Below are positions 34,700-46,504 of a stretch of 64,000 nucleotides of DNA, in pieces. A model generated the notes under the pieces. It worked only from the letters and a program-made list of their open reading frames with translations, did no database searches and had not been told where the DNA came from. Positions within the stretch are counted from its first letter, which is position 1; the number at the start of each line of letters is the position of its first letter. The stretch comes from Corticium candelabrum (Eukaryota; Porifera; Homoscleromorpha; Homosclerophorida; Plakinidae). The position numbers and the translations under genes were made by a program. The DNA is taken from positions 5,632,518 through 5,696,517 of the forward strand of contig NC_085093.1 of assembly GCF_963422355.1 (NCBI RefSeq). The letters run 5' to 3'.

Positions 34700-35984
34700 A
34701 TAACTAGTTAAATGGAACTACAGAGTCACATAAATTGCACAGAGCACAACAGACACGAAGAATGCGATCAATGAGCGGACATGATTCATGTTGTCTCTTG
34801 ATGGCAAAAGTCAATGAGAAGAGTGCTTTGCAGGATAGGGTATTTTTGCTTCACCAACCCAATGAGCTTCTCAACTTGGATGCGAACATTGGCTATAGCT
34901 CTTGTTTCCTCAACTTTCAAACTTTACAGTTGATCCTTTCCTTTAGTACATGCTGGTAAGTACAGTTGGGTCTGTTGCAAACCAACTGATTCGGCAATGT
35001 TAAAACCACGATCTGCCAGTACAATGTCTCCTGGCAGCAACTTTCCAAGAATGCCCCTTTGTCCTGTAAGGAATTTGTCACTTACATGACCTCTCCAAGC
35101 CTTTGACACGAATGACACAACTCCTTGTGGATTCACTCCCAGTAGCACCTTCACTGTGTTGTGGTGCTTGTACGTTGACCACGTGCAAGCTCTGGCAAGA
35201 AGGTTTGATGGTCGCTCAAGTAGATCTCAAAATAGTCAATTCTATAGGAAACTTTCTTCTCAGTATGACTCTTGATAACACACGGCCATTGTTTTCTTTA
35301 AGCATTCTCGATCGGGCCATATGATAAGTGAACGAACCCTGGCGGCAGTAGACAGAAATTTGGAATCGAAAGGGCAAGTTCTTCAGTGAACTATTCAAAC
35401 GCAATTTTACCATCACCATCATAAACTGTTAGAAATGAGACAATTTCAGTCCAGGGCGTACTTGAGGGGCAAGAATGTGAAAGACAACTTTGACCAGTCC
35501 TGAATTTGAGAGACCTGTATAAAACTGGACTTCTTTGTTGCTCTTTAGTATCTCCTCACTAAATGTGGTTTTTGCAGCCAAGTCTTTCTTTAATACTTTC
35601 ATCTTCTGGTAAGCATTATTCAGCTCGTCTTTGAGGTTCTTCCAGTTCACTAAGGTCATTTCAGCCTGTACTTCTCCATCTTTGGATGGGATCACCGGAA
35701 CAGCTTCTGCGTCTTGAAAATGCGTCTGCGTCTTCTGCCTCTTCTGTGTCTATATCGGCCACCTGATGACACTGCTGCTGCAAAATAGAACTTGAGCCCA
35801 CAGGACGCTCACCTGAGTTCACTTGACGCTTACTTCTTGCTTTCATGCTAGACCATCTCTGATGTGAAGTACCTGCTTCACGTAGTCGCAATTTAGCATG
35901 CCCCAGATGTAGTGTTGGCAGCCAGTCAGGATTAGTAGTTTGGAAGAGAGACGCAGGCTTCCCGAAATAGAATGACGCGAACAA
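34700..35984 (-). pseudogene. THAP-DDE_Tnp_4 transposase of a Harbinger-type element
   Basis: Minus-strand order: GKPASLFQTTNPDWLPTLHL (35960-35900), the end of a THAP zinc finger; a coiled stretch (WKNLKDELNNAYQKMKVLKK, 35660-35580); helix-turn-helix and first catalytic region (35490-35220, including FVHLSYGPIENA in broken frame); then [46 protein letters not shown] (35150-34960), and [20 protein letters not shown] (34900-34830). ADRGFNI and the RIxVEK Glu fit the second Asp and final Glu of DDE_Tnp_4. Multiple frameshifts break it. It faces the YqaJ-PHD gene tail to tail. Confidence 0.7.
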
Positions 35985-35999
35985 ACACTGTCATTTTCT

Positions 36000-36980
36000 A
36001 GGGTCTTGCTCGTAACATCTGATCGAGGTATCGCCGCAATGTACCCTTCTCTTCACTTTGTACTCAGCTCCTGCTCTTTCTCAGTCACATGCGTGATCAC
36101 TCGTGGTGTTCGATAGAAAGACATCGCTCTGTCTCGACCAGACAGTACTGAGACTAGAAAGAGACCACGCGGTGGGCTTTGTGCGCCATACTAGATCCCG
36201 TGTCCCAGTACAAAGTATCCCGTATAGAGTATCGTATCCGGGTGACATTTGGCCGTGTAGAGTATCCTAGCCGGATAGTATGTACTATCCCCCCCCCCCC
36301 CCCGAACAATACTGCGATGTCACAAAGTCGTGGTCTACGAGCGAGTTGTCCTCTTCCTCGATGAGAGACGCTGTCCACCAGGTAAGACTAAGGTCGTTGC
36401 AGTACAGTAGTGACCCAGCTACACCTGCATACCTGCACATGTCCGAACCTATACCGTTACAGTGCGTATAGAACGTGAGGTGATTTTGTTTCTACGGCCT
36501 GTCAAAAAGTCTGAAGTCGGAAATCTGCTGTAGGAAGGCAAAGCTGTACTCCAGCAGAAGGCTTGGGAATTAAATTCAATCCCCGACCCCACCTGATTAG
36601 TACTGATGAGGAGGCCAGAACACAGGTACCCGTCTAGATGCTCTGTCTAGTCAGTTTGCTATTTGTAAATCTATTAAAGGAGCAATGGTCGTCTCTGGGT
36701 ATCAAGCAATTCGTGGAGCGAGCGAAGAGAGCTAGCTAAATCTAGGCTTGGGCGGAAGCTGTCTCCCTGAACGTCCTCCCATGTGTGTGTTCGTTCCAAA
36801 GTATTAGGTCCATGCGTTGCTACTCCTATTTGCTGGGAAATGTTTGTCAATATTGAATAGAAAGTTGTTTCTTAGCACAATTAGTGACAAGTGTTGGTTG
36901 GAGGGAGTAGCTTGTCGTCTTCGTTGCTAAACTTTTTGGTTGTTGGGCACCTTGTAGCCTAGAAGTAATCTAGTAATAGA
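36000..36980. other. No gene recognised; poly-C run inside
   Basis: No frame with recognisable motifs. A homopolymer of 15 C lies at 36289-36303. Near it, short GTATC/GATAC-rich sequence is reiterated (36200-36288). Confidence 0.4.
36289..36303. repeat. Poly-C homopolymer
   Basis: Fifteen consecutive C. It may be a sequencing length artefact or a true slippage-prone tract. Confidence 0.9.
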
Positions 36981-36987
36981 CTGGCTT

Positions 36988-37027
36988 GTATGTGTGTATG
37001 TATGTATGTATGTATGTATGTATGTAG
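36988..37027. repeat. (GTAT)n microsatellite
   Basis: Tetranucleotide GTAT/TATG repeated about eight times on the plus strand. Confidence 0.95.
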
Positions 37028-37028
37028 G

Positions 37029-37227
37029 TAAACTTCGAATAACTACTTATCGTGATGCAAATGTCGTGAGAGATGGTGAAATAGACGGTGGAAGTAAAAC
37101 GCAACCTGAAATCGCTCAGTGGAAAGAAGAGAATGAAACAGCAATGTTGTTTTGCGGTTACCTGATTGGCCGATTAACTGCAGACAAAAACACTCGTTCA
37201 GATATGTTTGCAATTACTGCAAGCTAG
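37029..37227 (+). CDS. Candidate 3' exon, unknown gene
   Basis: After the tetranucleotide repeat, an open frame reads KLRITTYRDANVVRDGEIDG, KTQPEIAQWKEENETAMLFC and GYLIGRLTADKNTRSDMFAI and stops at 37227. An AATAAAG polyadenylation-like signal follows at 37308. The sequence looks coding and is not a recognised transposon product, but no upstream exon was identified. Confidence 0.3.
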
Positions 37228-37229
37228 TT

Positions 37230-37968
37230 AATTAGTTACATGTTCTGTCTGCCCATTAATCTGTTTTTGTTGTATCATGCTGTTTTTTGGCTCTACTGAG
37301 CGCATTAATTAATAAAGAATTAAGACTAACAAAAATTCAGGTGTACGTCAAATGGAGACATACATAATATGAAGTATATCCGATTGTATAAACCCAGATG
37401 CATAATATGCACGATATATACTGATTTTATTAAATATATCCAGTTCGCATCCTTCAGGGAACAAATCAGAAACAGGAAGATGAAACATCCCTCTACATGC
37501 ACCAGATAGAAATCTCATACAACTATCTAGCTAGATATGAGATTTGTGGTTCAAGCTCAAATCATAGAATTAGATCTGCAAATGCAAACACGTATCCATG
37601 AAAAACATAGTCTCGCGTAGCCACACTCATTTCCTCCGCGTCATACTTTCGTGCGAAAATGGGTCTCGTGAGCGGCCTTTGATGCCGCTGTGTGCCGCGT
37701 AGCCGGAAATCGACAATCTAAAGACCGAATTTGGTTTCTTAAGCGCTTCACGAACGACCAGACTGGTATGCACGCAGTGCAATTCTATCTCAATTAGCTT
37801 GTTATTTCGTAGAGAACATCTCAAAGACTACAGCTAGAGTCGTTGCTGTTTGTGAAATCTGCATGTCTACAGCAGCAATTAAACGCGGCCGCGGGAACGT
37901 TGACGTCAACAGGCTTGGATTTTATGCAGCCATGATCGACGTCCTACTTTACGTCTAAGCTTTGTGCA
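37230..37968. other. No gene recognised
   Basis: Intergenic-looking sequence with AATAAA-like motifs on both strands near 37308 and 37430. Confidence 0.4.
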
Positions 37969-38243
37969 CTTGTGTCACAGCGGAGGCTGAATGCGAACGT
38001 ACTAAATGGTTGCGAACGTACTCGATGCTTGCGAACGTACTCGATGTTGTTTGCTGTTTGACGGCCAAACCGACGGCAGACAGTCCAGAGTGCGCGATAT
38101 CGGAAGGTCTTGGAGCCGACGTCGTCAAAGAAAGTTGAATCGTCCGTCTTTGTTTGGGTATCATCTCATCTGTGCTTTACAGTAAGTACGTTCGCATCCA
38201 TCCAGTACGTTCGCATTCAGTCTCCGGTCCGTTGTGACACAAG
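37969..38243. mobile_element. 275-bp MITE with GCGAACGTACT iterons
   Basis: The left end CTTGTGTCACAGCGG and the right end (reverse complement) CTTGTGTCACAACGG continue as inverted sequence through GCTGAATGCGAACGTACT. The motif GCGAACGTACT occurs three times near the left end and twice inverted near the right end, like transposase-binding iterons. There is no coding sequence. Confidence 0.75.
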
Positions 38244-38782
38244 CGTGTGAGCCTCGAAGTTCCAGACCGTCTCTTGAAAGAGATGAGAGCCGGTCTGGAT
38301 CAACATCTGATCAAACTGCTTGTCCATGGCAACCAGAGACAATGGACGAAGCGCTAATGAAATAGGCCAAACGTTTATGAAAGAGTTTATCACCAGAACT
38401 GTGTAATTCGATTATGTTTGCCATTGTCATGTCTAGTCTAAAATTGTTTGCGATCTAAGTTGCGCACAGGAGTTGTACGTACGTAACAGTTTATACGGGA
38501 ACCAATCATCTGCAACGCATAGTCGTATGTGATAACCTTTCCCTTTGACTTAGGATCCATATTCGTGCAGCGTACGTGCATTATGATACCATGGTATACC
38601 ATCACGTGACCGTTAAACGAAAGCTGATTAATTATGTTTACATTTAATTAAACAGGTTTAATTAACGCTCCTGTTTAGTTAACGCTAATGAAATCGCGCT
38701 AAATCTTATAATGCTTAGGTTTACAGGCCCTAATGGAGACACGCCCTAGATTGCGCCTTTGCAATCCTAAAAATTTACCAAA
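38244..38782. other. No gene recognised
   Basis: AT-rich sequence between two non-autonomous elements. It contains the perfect palindrome ATACCATGGTAT at about 38587-38598. Confidence 0.4.
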
Positions 38783-39053
38783 CTAGAATTTAAAATCTTT
38801 TTCTGGGAAAAAAGTAGATGTAGGGAATTTATAAAAAGTAACAGAAACAAGATCTATAGATAATATGAAACAAAGCCAGACATCTTAGTAAATTCTTCCA
38901 AGCCCACATTCCCTACATTTACATTTAGTGGGTTGGAAGGATTCGCTAATGATGTCCGGCTTTGGTTCATATTATTTATAGATCTTGTTTCTGTTACTTT
39001 TCATACAATCCCTACATCTACTTTTTTCCAATAAAAAGATTTTAAAATTCTAG
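38783..39053. mobile_element. Foldback element (long inverted repeat)
   Basis: The left arm (about 38783-38908) and right arm (about 38931-39053) are inverted copies at roughly 90 percent identity with a loop of about 20 bases. Examples are AGATCTATAGATAATATGAA against its inverted counterpart and the shared CTAGAATTTAAAATC ends. It would form a nearly continuous hairpin. No coding capacity. Confidence 0.85.
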
Positions 39054-40160
39054 CATTTATCATTAACCTGTGTGGTGTAAATGTGGATCCCGATTTCAAA
39101 TACCAGCGACATACAGCTGCAGGTTCTTTAAATTTATTTCGGTACAAAACAATTTAACTCTGAGGACGTAGAAACCTAGCGCAGCGCTACCTGGGCGGTC
39201 TTATTATTCAGGCTATAAGCACCTTCTAAGGCCGGTACTTGAACCACGTGCCTACTTCAGTCTGTGAGTGCAACATCCGGATACCTTCTGAGTGTTGTGA
39301 CTCTTTTCTTATAAAGTTTCTTTCTTTCCCGTGGTTTAAGCAACGTTTACGCGCGTTTGCTTCGCGCAAATCAGCCGAGATAGGGAGGTAGTGGCAGCAT
39401 GCGACGGATTTGTTCGATCATGCCTACTTCATCGGGTCAAGCAGAACACTTGAAAGTTGTTCGTGTACCGTAGGTGACTTCTTTGCAGGTAGGAAGTGTG
39501 AACATTAGTCGCTGTCAGAATCCTAATTACTAATAGGGTTAGAGTAAGGCCTATTACCAGTTGGAGACGCGTGACTTTAGCTACAGTTACGTTTTCACTG
39601 CCTTGATAACTAAAAGCCAAATTCGCCTGTGTGTGTTCCTTTAACGCACGCTATCTTTCTACATCGCAGAGTTGTGGTCGTTACTCACCGAAAAAAGGAA
39701 GGATAACTTAGGATAACTTACGATGCAGCATTCTATAACGTCTCGCCTTGTCTCACACAGACAATGAAGAGCAGAGGTCCTAGAACGACAGAAAGACGGA
39801 ACATTGGGAACCACTGACAGCGTAACCATGCGAAGTCACATGTAAACATAAATTCACAAAAGCAGCTCTTATCAGTCATTATTTAGAGTACATCCAGCCA
39901 TACAGCAGCACAGAAGCAAACAACGTCTAGACAAGACCGAATTTGCTATGGGCGTGGTTTCAACGCACGTTAGCTTTTTTCTACCTTTGAATTCAACTGT
40001 AGATAAAGCTCTGCATCTATTAATATATTATTGAGTAACCACAGTTCCAGTATTATTTACGTTTAATATGGCTAGGTATACATAGCAACTTTGAAACACA
40101 CTGAACATGTTCCAAGTTCTGCAGGGCCCATTCAGGTGTATTGAAGTGTCATCTCGGACG
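39054..40160. other. No gene recognised
   Basis: Both strands were read without finding a supported exon, element end or RNA gene. Confidence 0.4.
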
Positions 40161-40240
40161 TCTTTTATTTGATGGGGTTGTTTTCTATTTGATGGGGTTG
40201 TTTTCTATTTGATGGGGTTGTTTTCTATTTGATGGGGTTT
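40161..40240 (+). repeat. 20-bp minisatellite, four units
   Basis: Unit TTTTCTATTTGATGGGGTTG is repeated four times; the outer units have one or two changes. Confidence 0.95.
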
Positions 40241-40520
40241 CTATGATCATCTTCACGTCCATCAATTTAGTTAATTTTGTCTTCTGCGATTGCTTTCATT
40301 TCGAGCAGATTTTCTGTCTAGGCATGAGGACATCGTTTTTTAGAATGATGTATTAGTTGTTGCTGCATCATCAATGCTGCACCTAGTTGCTCAGAAGACA
40401 TCACCTCCAGAGACATAATTCTAGATCTATTGTACTCCGTCTTCTATTCGTCATTTAGAGTTGTCGACAACAAGGTAGTTAATTTTTATTTGTGAAGTTA
40501 CTAAAACAAGCGATCTTGAA

Positions 40521-40642
40521 TACACACACGTACGCACGCACACCCACATGCACAGACACACACGCGCGCGCGCACACACACACACACACATTCACACACA
40601 CACACACACACATTCACACACACACACACACCACACCACACC

Positions 40643-40684
<42 letters not shown>
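40521..40684. repeat. (CA)n/(CG)n-rich microsatellite
   Basis: Compound CA, CG and CACAC-ATT tract. Long open frames on both strands here are low-complexity artefacts. Confidence 0.9.
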
Positions 40685-41189
40685 CACAACCAGCATGCAA
40701 TGCACTACACAGCAACTTACATTGTGTAGTCTCTGCCTGCTTCTTTGCTTTTCGCAAGTCAGATGCAGTCTGAGTCAGCACAGTTTGCTTGTATTCTCTA
40801 TCCTTTCAATTGCCAGGTTTTGAAATGATGTTGAATTGCCTTTACAAGTAACACAGGAGTTGCAAAATCGAAGAGGCCAGAAAAATAGAAATTATGAATA
40901 TAGGCAAAATTGTCGTAAACTAATATTTATAACGAGGTTTTAGTGACATGCATATGACACAGACTCTTAGTAATATTGTATCTTCAATAAAGAATAACAT
41001 TTGAAGTAGAATTGTAACTCTGCCTAGGGTTATAGCAGCAAAAGGTGTCAGCAGTATGCCGGCATCTGTTGTTATAGCCTGAAAACATTGTACACTGACT
41101 AGCCTGGCACCAGAATCACTGAAAGCCCCTTAAATGAAGTGACATCCAGGGTATTGCCATGATGGCGCGGCTCCCAATGAGTTTTCTGC

Positions 41190-42260
41190 GACGCTAAACT
41201 GTATGATCACATAGACCAGCATGCTGCGTTGTCTCTTATCAGGCTTTGCAGTGCGTTTGATCTTGTTCGTCCGTACCTCTCTCGCCACATGAATTCGTCA
41301 AGATATGACGATAGCATGTGCCGAAGGCATCCTTTCATTCGCTTGAGCCGCAATTGGACTTTGTTCCAATATGATTCAATGTGATTCTTAGAGATCCCTG
41401 TCACCGGATTACGAAACTGTATACTGTGGTTGACTGTGAGGTGGCCTGCAAATGTCGGGAACTGTGTTAAGTGTATGATGCGCTCGCTATTCGTTGGAAT
41501 GTATCAGTGTTTGGTAATACGTGTGCTTGAATGATGGGAAGGAGTCTTGCCACGATTTCCATGTATCAAAGGGCAGGGGTATGTGAAGTGTCCACTATCC
41601 CAAAAGCCCAGACTGGTTGACGTGGTGGGTGTCCACGATGGTGCTACAGAGACAAATGCAATGTTAGTATACTATTGGTTTTATTACATATATTTCTGTA
41701 TATATTGCCTTTGGTTTGTGTGAAAAACAGGATTCATCTATCTGGCAGACTTGGTGATGAATTCCCACAGCTCCTCCTAATTGGTGTCTGCAGAAGTCTC
41801 CAAGTGCAAATATCTCGGAAATATTGAAATATTTGCACTCCTGTTCGAGGACACAGTGTCACTCTTTCGCAAGTCTCCATCATTTGGTCATCATATGCCC
41901 AGTGAAGCATGAACAGATGGTACTTTAGCAGTGGAATATTAGACTTGGAGAAATGATCCATGTTTCACTGATCTACAAAACAACTCTTTATAATGTATGT
42001 GCCATGCCACTATACGTAGAAACTAAATCAGTGCATTGAATTCTCTTAACCTTGTTGCTTTGCAGGCCATTCTTGGACACTTCCATATGACCGTCTCCGC
42101 CACGAGAATATTTGTTGATGTTCATTGGTATTCCGCAAACGCAGTCTTCGTGACTTGATACAAGGTAGTGTCGCAGCATGAACTGCAATACTTTACTATT
42201 TGCATCATCACCATGGCAGACGTCTTATATGGCATGGAAGTCCATTGATATTCCTCTGAA
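41190..42260 (-). pseudogene. Merlin (ISXO2/IS1016-like) transposase remnant
   Basis: Minus-strand parts in order: CGIPMNINKYSRGGDGHMEV and NGLQSNKVKRI (42150-42030, zinc-ribbon start C-x-C...W/C-P), then FSKSNIPLLKYHLFMLHWAY, RTGVQIFQYFRDICTWRLLQ (41960-41780), then NHIESYWNKVQLRLKRMKG and SYLDEFMWRERYG (41395-41270). The NxIExxW motif with YLDEFMWR is diagnostic for ISXO2-like transposases, the group called Merlin in eukaryotes. The segment with the first catalytic Asp residues is broken by frameshifts. No inverted ends were found. Confidence 0.75.
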
Positions 42261-42560
42261 CTCTGTACAGACTGCTCCGGACTGTTCCTCAAAAAATTGA
42301 AATTTTGTAATTAATTATGTGTTTGTTTAACTGTTGTCATTGTTACTGTTCCTCAATCACTGCTGATATACCGCATTACTTTAATTAATTCAGTTTCATT
42401 TTTATGCATAGGTTTCAAACTAGACTAAGACATGTTGCAGGCATGATGCTGAAACAAGACTCTCTTTTTTATGTAACTACTTGATGTATCTGTGCTGCAT
42501 TTGGGATACCTAGTATAGCCTAGATACATGTATATCTGTAGTGTCTTTAGAGTAGCTTAA

Positions 42561-45500
42561 AGCGACACTGTCAAGATTTTATCCTCGGATACCTAGCGTC
42601 TAAACGCCCCCGCAAACTTGAATTTAGGTAGAAATTTTTCAAGTTCTCCAAAACGAGGAATCGTTGGCAAGTGCGATTTTACCTGTAGTTATATTGCGTT
42701 ATCTGCCACGTTTTGGCAATAGATCGACTTTTGTCGTGCTTTGAGTGCCTGACAGCCGATATCGTCGTACTTGACTAGGTCATTGCGCATGGATTTGATA
42801 CGTCGTATAAGTTTTGTAAATATAGAGCAAGTATAGCGTTTGTTCTCGACTTCGAACGGTTACTTTCTACGGCGAAAACGGGCCCTTTGCAAGCCGCACG
42901 TGATGGACAAGATTCCCGGAAGTTGTCACCGATATGACTTCGGTATCTCAGAAGAGAAGCCATGGAGGTGCACGTCAAGGGGCAGGACGTCGCCGCAAGT
43001 GCACAACAAGTGTTATGAAGACTATTAAACTGTCGCAAGACATCTATAGTAGGCTTTGGCGATTAAAGGTTCAGTGGCAGGTGTCGTCTTTTGGAGAGCT
43101 TGCTGGTTTACTTCTGGTATTCGTTGAGTCCTGCAGGTGAGAGATTGTTGCATGTGAATTAATCACTGTAGTATTATGTAATGCTGTGTGCATGTGTGCG
43201 CCCTCGTTCCGTATGAATTTAGTTGCCAAAGACATGAAGCACCTGAATCTGAAGACTCCTTACCATCTAAGCGAATAAGAACTGATGATTCAAGAGAGTA
43301 TGAAGGTACACAACACTAGACTGCATTGTGTGTTGATTGGACATGTACAGCCTACTGGAACTTCTCTCCCTGCAATGTACATATGTGTCACAGGTGTACT
43401 AAATCTCTGCTCTACACCCAACCAGGTGAGACAAGGAAGACAACGGTTTGCCACACACACGTCTGAGTTCTATCAGTCAGAAATGGTAAAATATATTTTA
43501 GATGACAATTTACGTTCTTGCCCACGATATTCTATTAGTGATCGAGGCAATAGCTCATATATTTTGAAGATTACTGCTTCTCGATTGTTTGATAAAGTTG
43601 TTTTGTAAATTCTACATAATTTATATACTCTCTGTACATGGTTAGTGAAGATTCCTTGTCAGGGGTCGAGGATGGGTGCACACCTGTAAATATTACAAGC
43701 AGCAGTCAAGGTAACAGTGAAGAAAAAGCGTCCGTAGGTGTGTGGCAGCACTCGGATGTCAGTTCATCAACATCAGGGTAGAATTCTTGTCTGCGCTGTC
43801 ATGTACTCTGATTCTAGATTCTGTTTGAGTAGGTCAGAAGAAGATGATGAAGAAATCCACAACCAATCTGAGTAAATCCTTTATTGGAAGCCATTTTCAT
43901 GGTTTCATTACTTTCTCTGCATACATTCTGCTTGCAGGATACAGCGATTACTGGCAATTCAAGGTGAATCAGATGACACATCTGAAATTGACCATCATTT
44001 AGAAACGTACGGTACCTAGATTTCTTCATTCATTTACAAAGTTGCTTGGGCATGAATAGGGGTACGTTTGTCTGTTATCCAGTTGCAGTGATTCCTCACC
44101 TGAACTGATAGATGAAAACCCTTGCTTGGATGATGAACTTGATGCAAGTTTCTTGGATACATCTATTCTGCCAGAAAATTCAGACAAATTCTTCAGTGGG
44201 ACCAATTCCTTCTCAAAATGAAACTGAGGTTGAGAGGGTAGAAATTTATTAACTCACATGTGTAGTATCAGGATGTTTTATAGGTTCCAATCCATTACAC
44301 ACGACCACATCCAGTGCTTCAAGTCATCAACTTTTGTGCTCGTGGCAGCTCCATACCAGCACAAAGGACCATCTTGGAGGATGATTTGGAAGAGACGACT
44401 ACTTGTGCTCGAGTGGTGTGTGATGCAGACAACATCTTGCAGCTTCTTGGGACAGCATGCAGGCATCCCTTCTGTCAAGAGAAGATATCAGTGAAGCAAA
44501 CGTATGTTGGTGGCACACTTTGTTTACAATGGCATTGCAGAAATCGTCATGAAGGCTCATGGAGTAGCTCTAAGCGTTGCAAGGGAAGAAAGTCATATCT
44601 CTTCTTCACCAACGACCTGCTTTTTGCTTCCTCAATAGTTCTCTCTTGCAACCAGTTTGCAAAGATTGAGCTCATGTGCCGTTTCTTGGGGTTGAAGTTC
44701 CAGTCACAATCAACATTCTATCGAATTCAAAGACTCTACATTTGTCCCTCAGTTTTTGAACTTTGGTCGGAGACCAGGGAGACAAATCTTGGTGACATTG
44801 CAAACTGCCCTGTTGTCCTAGCTGTAGTCGGATGGTCAGTGTCAGCACATTATGATCTAGACATGTGGCTCTCAAATATTCTTCCGTTTGACACACTGAT
44901 CTTGTTGGCAGCAGACGTTCTCTCGTGCTCTTCCTGTACCCATGTCCCCACACCTTCCACATTTGCACCACCTAGGAGGATTTGGGTTGGGGGGTGCAGC
45001 AAACGGGTGATCTCCCACAGTGTCTTGGTCCTCAATATCAGAATACATTCTGGCAAGATCAAACGATCCTCTACCATGACGCAAGAAACTGGTCAACGTT
45101 CTTTGCAGCTGTTCTATTGTCAACCCTCTCACGAATCCCTACAAAGAACTCATGTAATACCTATCATCATTGCGAGATATTAGGACAATTGTATCAAAGG
45201 GTATCTTCACAACCTGGATTTCTTCCTCTGTGGGAAATGACTCTCTAGGAGCTGTTACAGCACGGACTGTTTCTTCACCATCATTCCTCATATGTGCACC
45301 TGTATCAGTGAAAAAGGCACACCAATAATATTATCAACGCGTAGGTAGCCTAGCTACAAAAAGGCTCCATGCAAGCTACCGTCCAAGTGATCTTCACGAT
45401 TTCTGCAACGTTCTTGTCTGCATCCGCATAATAGAACACATCGTACCCCTGCTGCTTTACATTGTCAACCTCTATTCCCCCGACGGACTCTCTGGCATGT

Positions 45501-45771
45501 ACCCTTGCAGTTGCATCTAGCTTCTTCCTGAAAACACTCATAATCAACTCCTAGCTATAGATATCCTAGCGAAAAGTCCCATTGTCTGCGTACCGGAATA
45601 GCCGCTGCTCCTTCGTCAGCAGACGTGTCTGATGCACTAATACGCGTTCTATCGTCACGAAACGCCATTACGCTGTCCTAGGAGTCCCGATGTAGGTTTG
45701 CGCGCGAAGTGTGACACGCCTAGAGCGCACAAGCATGCGCACTTGTGCGCTCAAATCTTGACAGTGTCGCT
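42561..45771 (+). mobile_element. Kolobok-like transposon, 3.2 kb
   Basis: The ends AGCGACACTGTCAAGATTT are inverted repeats and each is flanked by TTAA (42557-42560 and 45772-45775), the target duplication of Kolobok (and piggyBac) elements. The interior carries an intron-containing plus-strand gene whose product resembles a Kolobok-type transposase, not piggyBac. Confidence 0.8.
42934..45245 (+). pseudogene. Kolobok-like transposase gene, probably broken
   Basis: Exon 1 (42934-43136) reads MTSVSQKRSHGGARQGAGRR with an AT-hook-like basic patch and IKLSQDIYSRLWRLK, then donor GTGAGA. Exon 2 (43223-43305) reads CQRHEAPESEDSLPSKRIRT, with a nuclear-localisation-like SKRIR. Acidic exons follow near 43650-43780, 43840-44000 and 44090-44220. 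The core at 44280-44900 reads NILQLLGTACRHPFCQEKIS, GGTLCLQWHCRNRHEGSWSS, LFFTNDLLFASSIVLSCNQF, FLGLKFQSQSTFYRIQRLYI. A Cys-pair and the FLGLxFxSxSTFYRIQ stretch are features of this transposase family. Downstream of about 44820 the frame is disturbed, so activity is unlikely. Exon borders beyond exon 2 are tentative. Confidence 0.55.
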
Positions 45772-45775
45772 TTAA

Positions 45776-46500
45776 ATGTGTCTAAATATGGTACTAAATT
45801 CATATTATATTTACGACGGCCTACATGTGTTTAAATATGATGCTAAATGTATATCGCATTTAGTCTTACATTTAGACCTGTACCAAATGTGATCAACATA
45901 TAGAGTCTCAGATCATTCGTGTTTAGGTCATATTTAGACAGGACTGAATATAACCTATATCTAAGATTTTATGCAGTGCTAAATGCCATGTTTGAAGAAC
46001 TAAATGGATCTAGGTAGACAGACACATTCGAAACAATTAACCTAGATACTCAAACTCGTGACCGAGATTATTGTCTCGTAGGATAATCATTACCCTGCTA
46101 CTGTAAAAACTAAAAGAGACCTAACCGGCTATTCAGTGGCAGAAGCATCCAAAGTAAACCTTTCAACAGACATGACTAGCGCCTCAATTCGTCTTGTAGA
46201 AAGCGACTGACGGAGATATGATCCCGGATTACCGAGTAGATATTTGTTTCCAGATTTCACGTTCTGCCGTAGCAACAGTGTACAATGAGCTAAACATCAG
46301 TCCGTACGCCGCAGTGATTTATTCCAAAGAACGCCTCAGACTGCGTCTGAAGAGAGAAAATCAAACGAAATCGGGTGACCTAGATTAGGTCCCGTCAGTA
46401 ATCCGTCTTCTTGGTTGTCTGCGAACTAGAGTAGAAGTTGACAAGACAAACCATTTGTGTCTTATAATGAGCCTATCGATGACAAACGGAGTTGTAAACA
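45776..46500. other. No gene recognised
   Basis: AT-rich flank of the Kolobok-like element, with short repeated TTTAAATATGxTxCTAAAT-like stretches. No supported gene. Confidence 0.4.
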
Positions 46501-46504
46501 CAAA

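Noticed and set aside
40161..40684. CRISPR array
   Set aside because: The 20-bp units are directly adjacent with no spacers, and the genome is eukaryotic.
43285..43608. 107-codon plus-strand frame inside the Kolobok-like element
   Set aside because: It starts inside a proposed exon in another frame and shows no family motif; kept only as possible intronic sequence.
42561..45771. piggyBac element, because of TTAA flanks
   Set aside because: The encoded protein lacks recognisable piggyBac motifs and instead has the Cys-pair and FLGLxFxSxSTFYRIQ-type core of another family.
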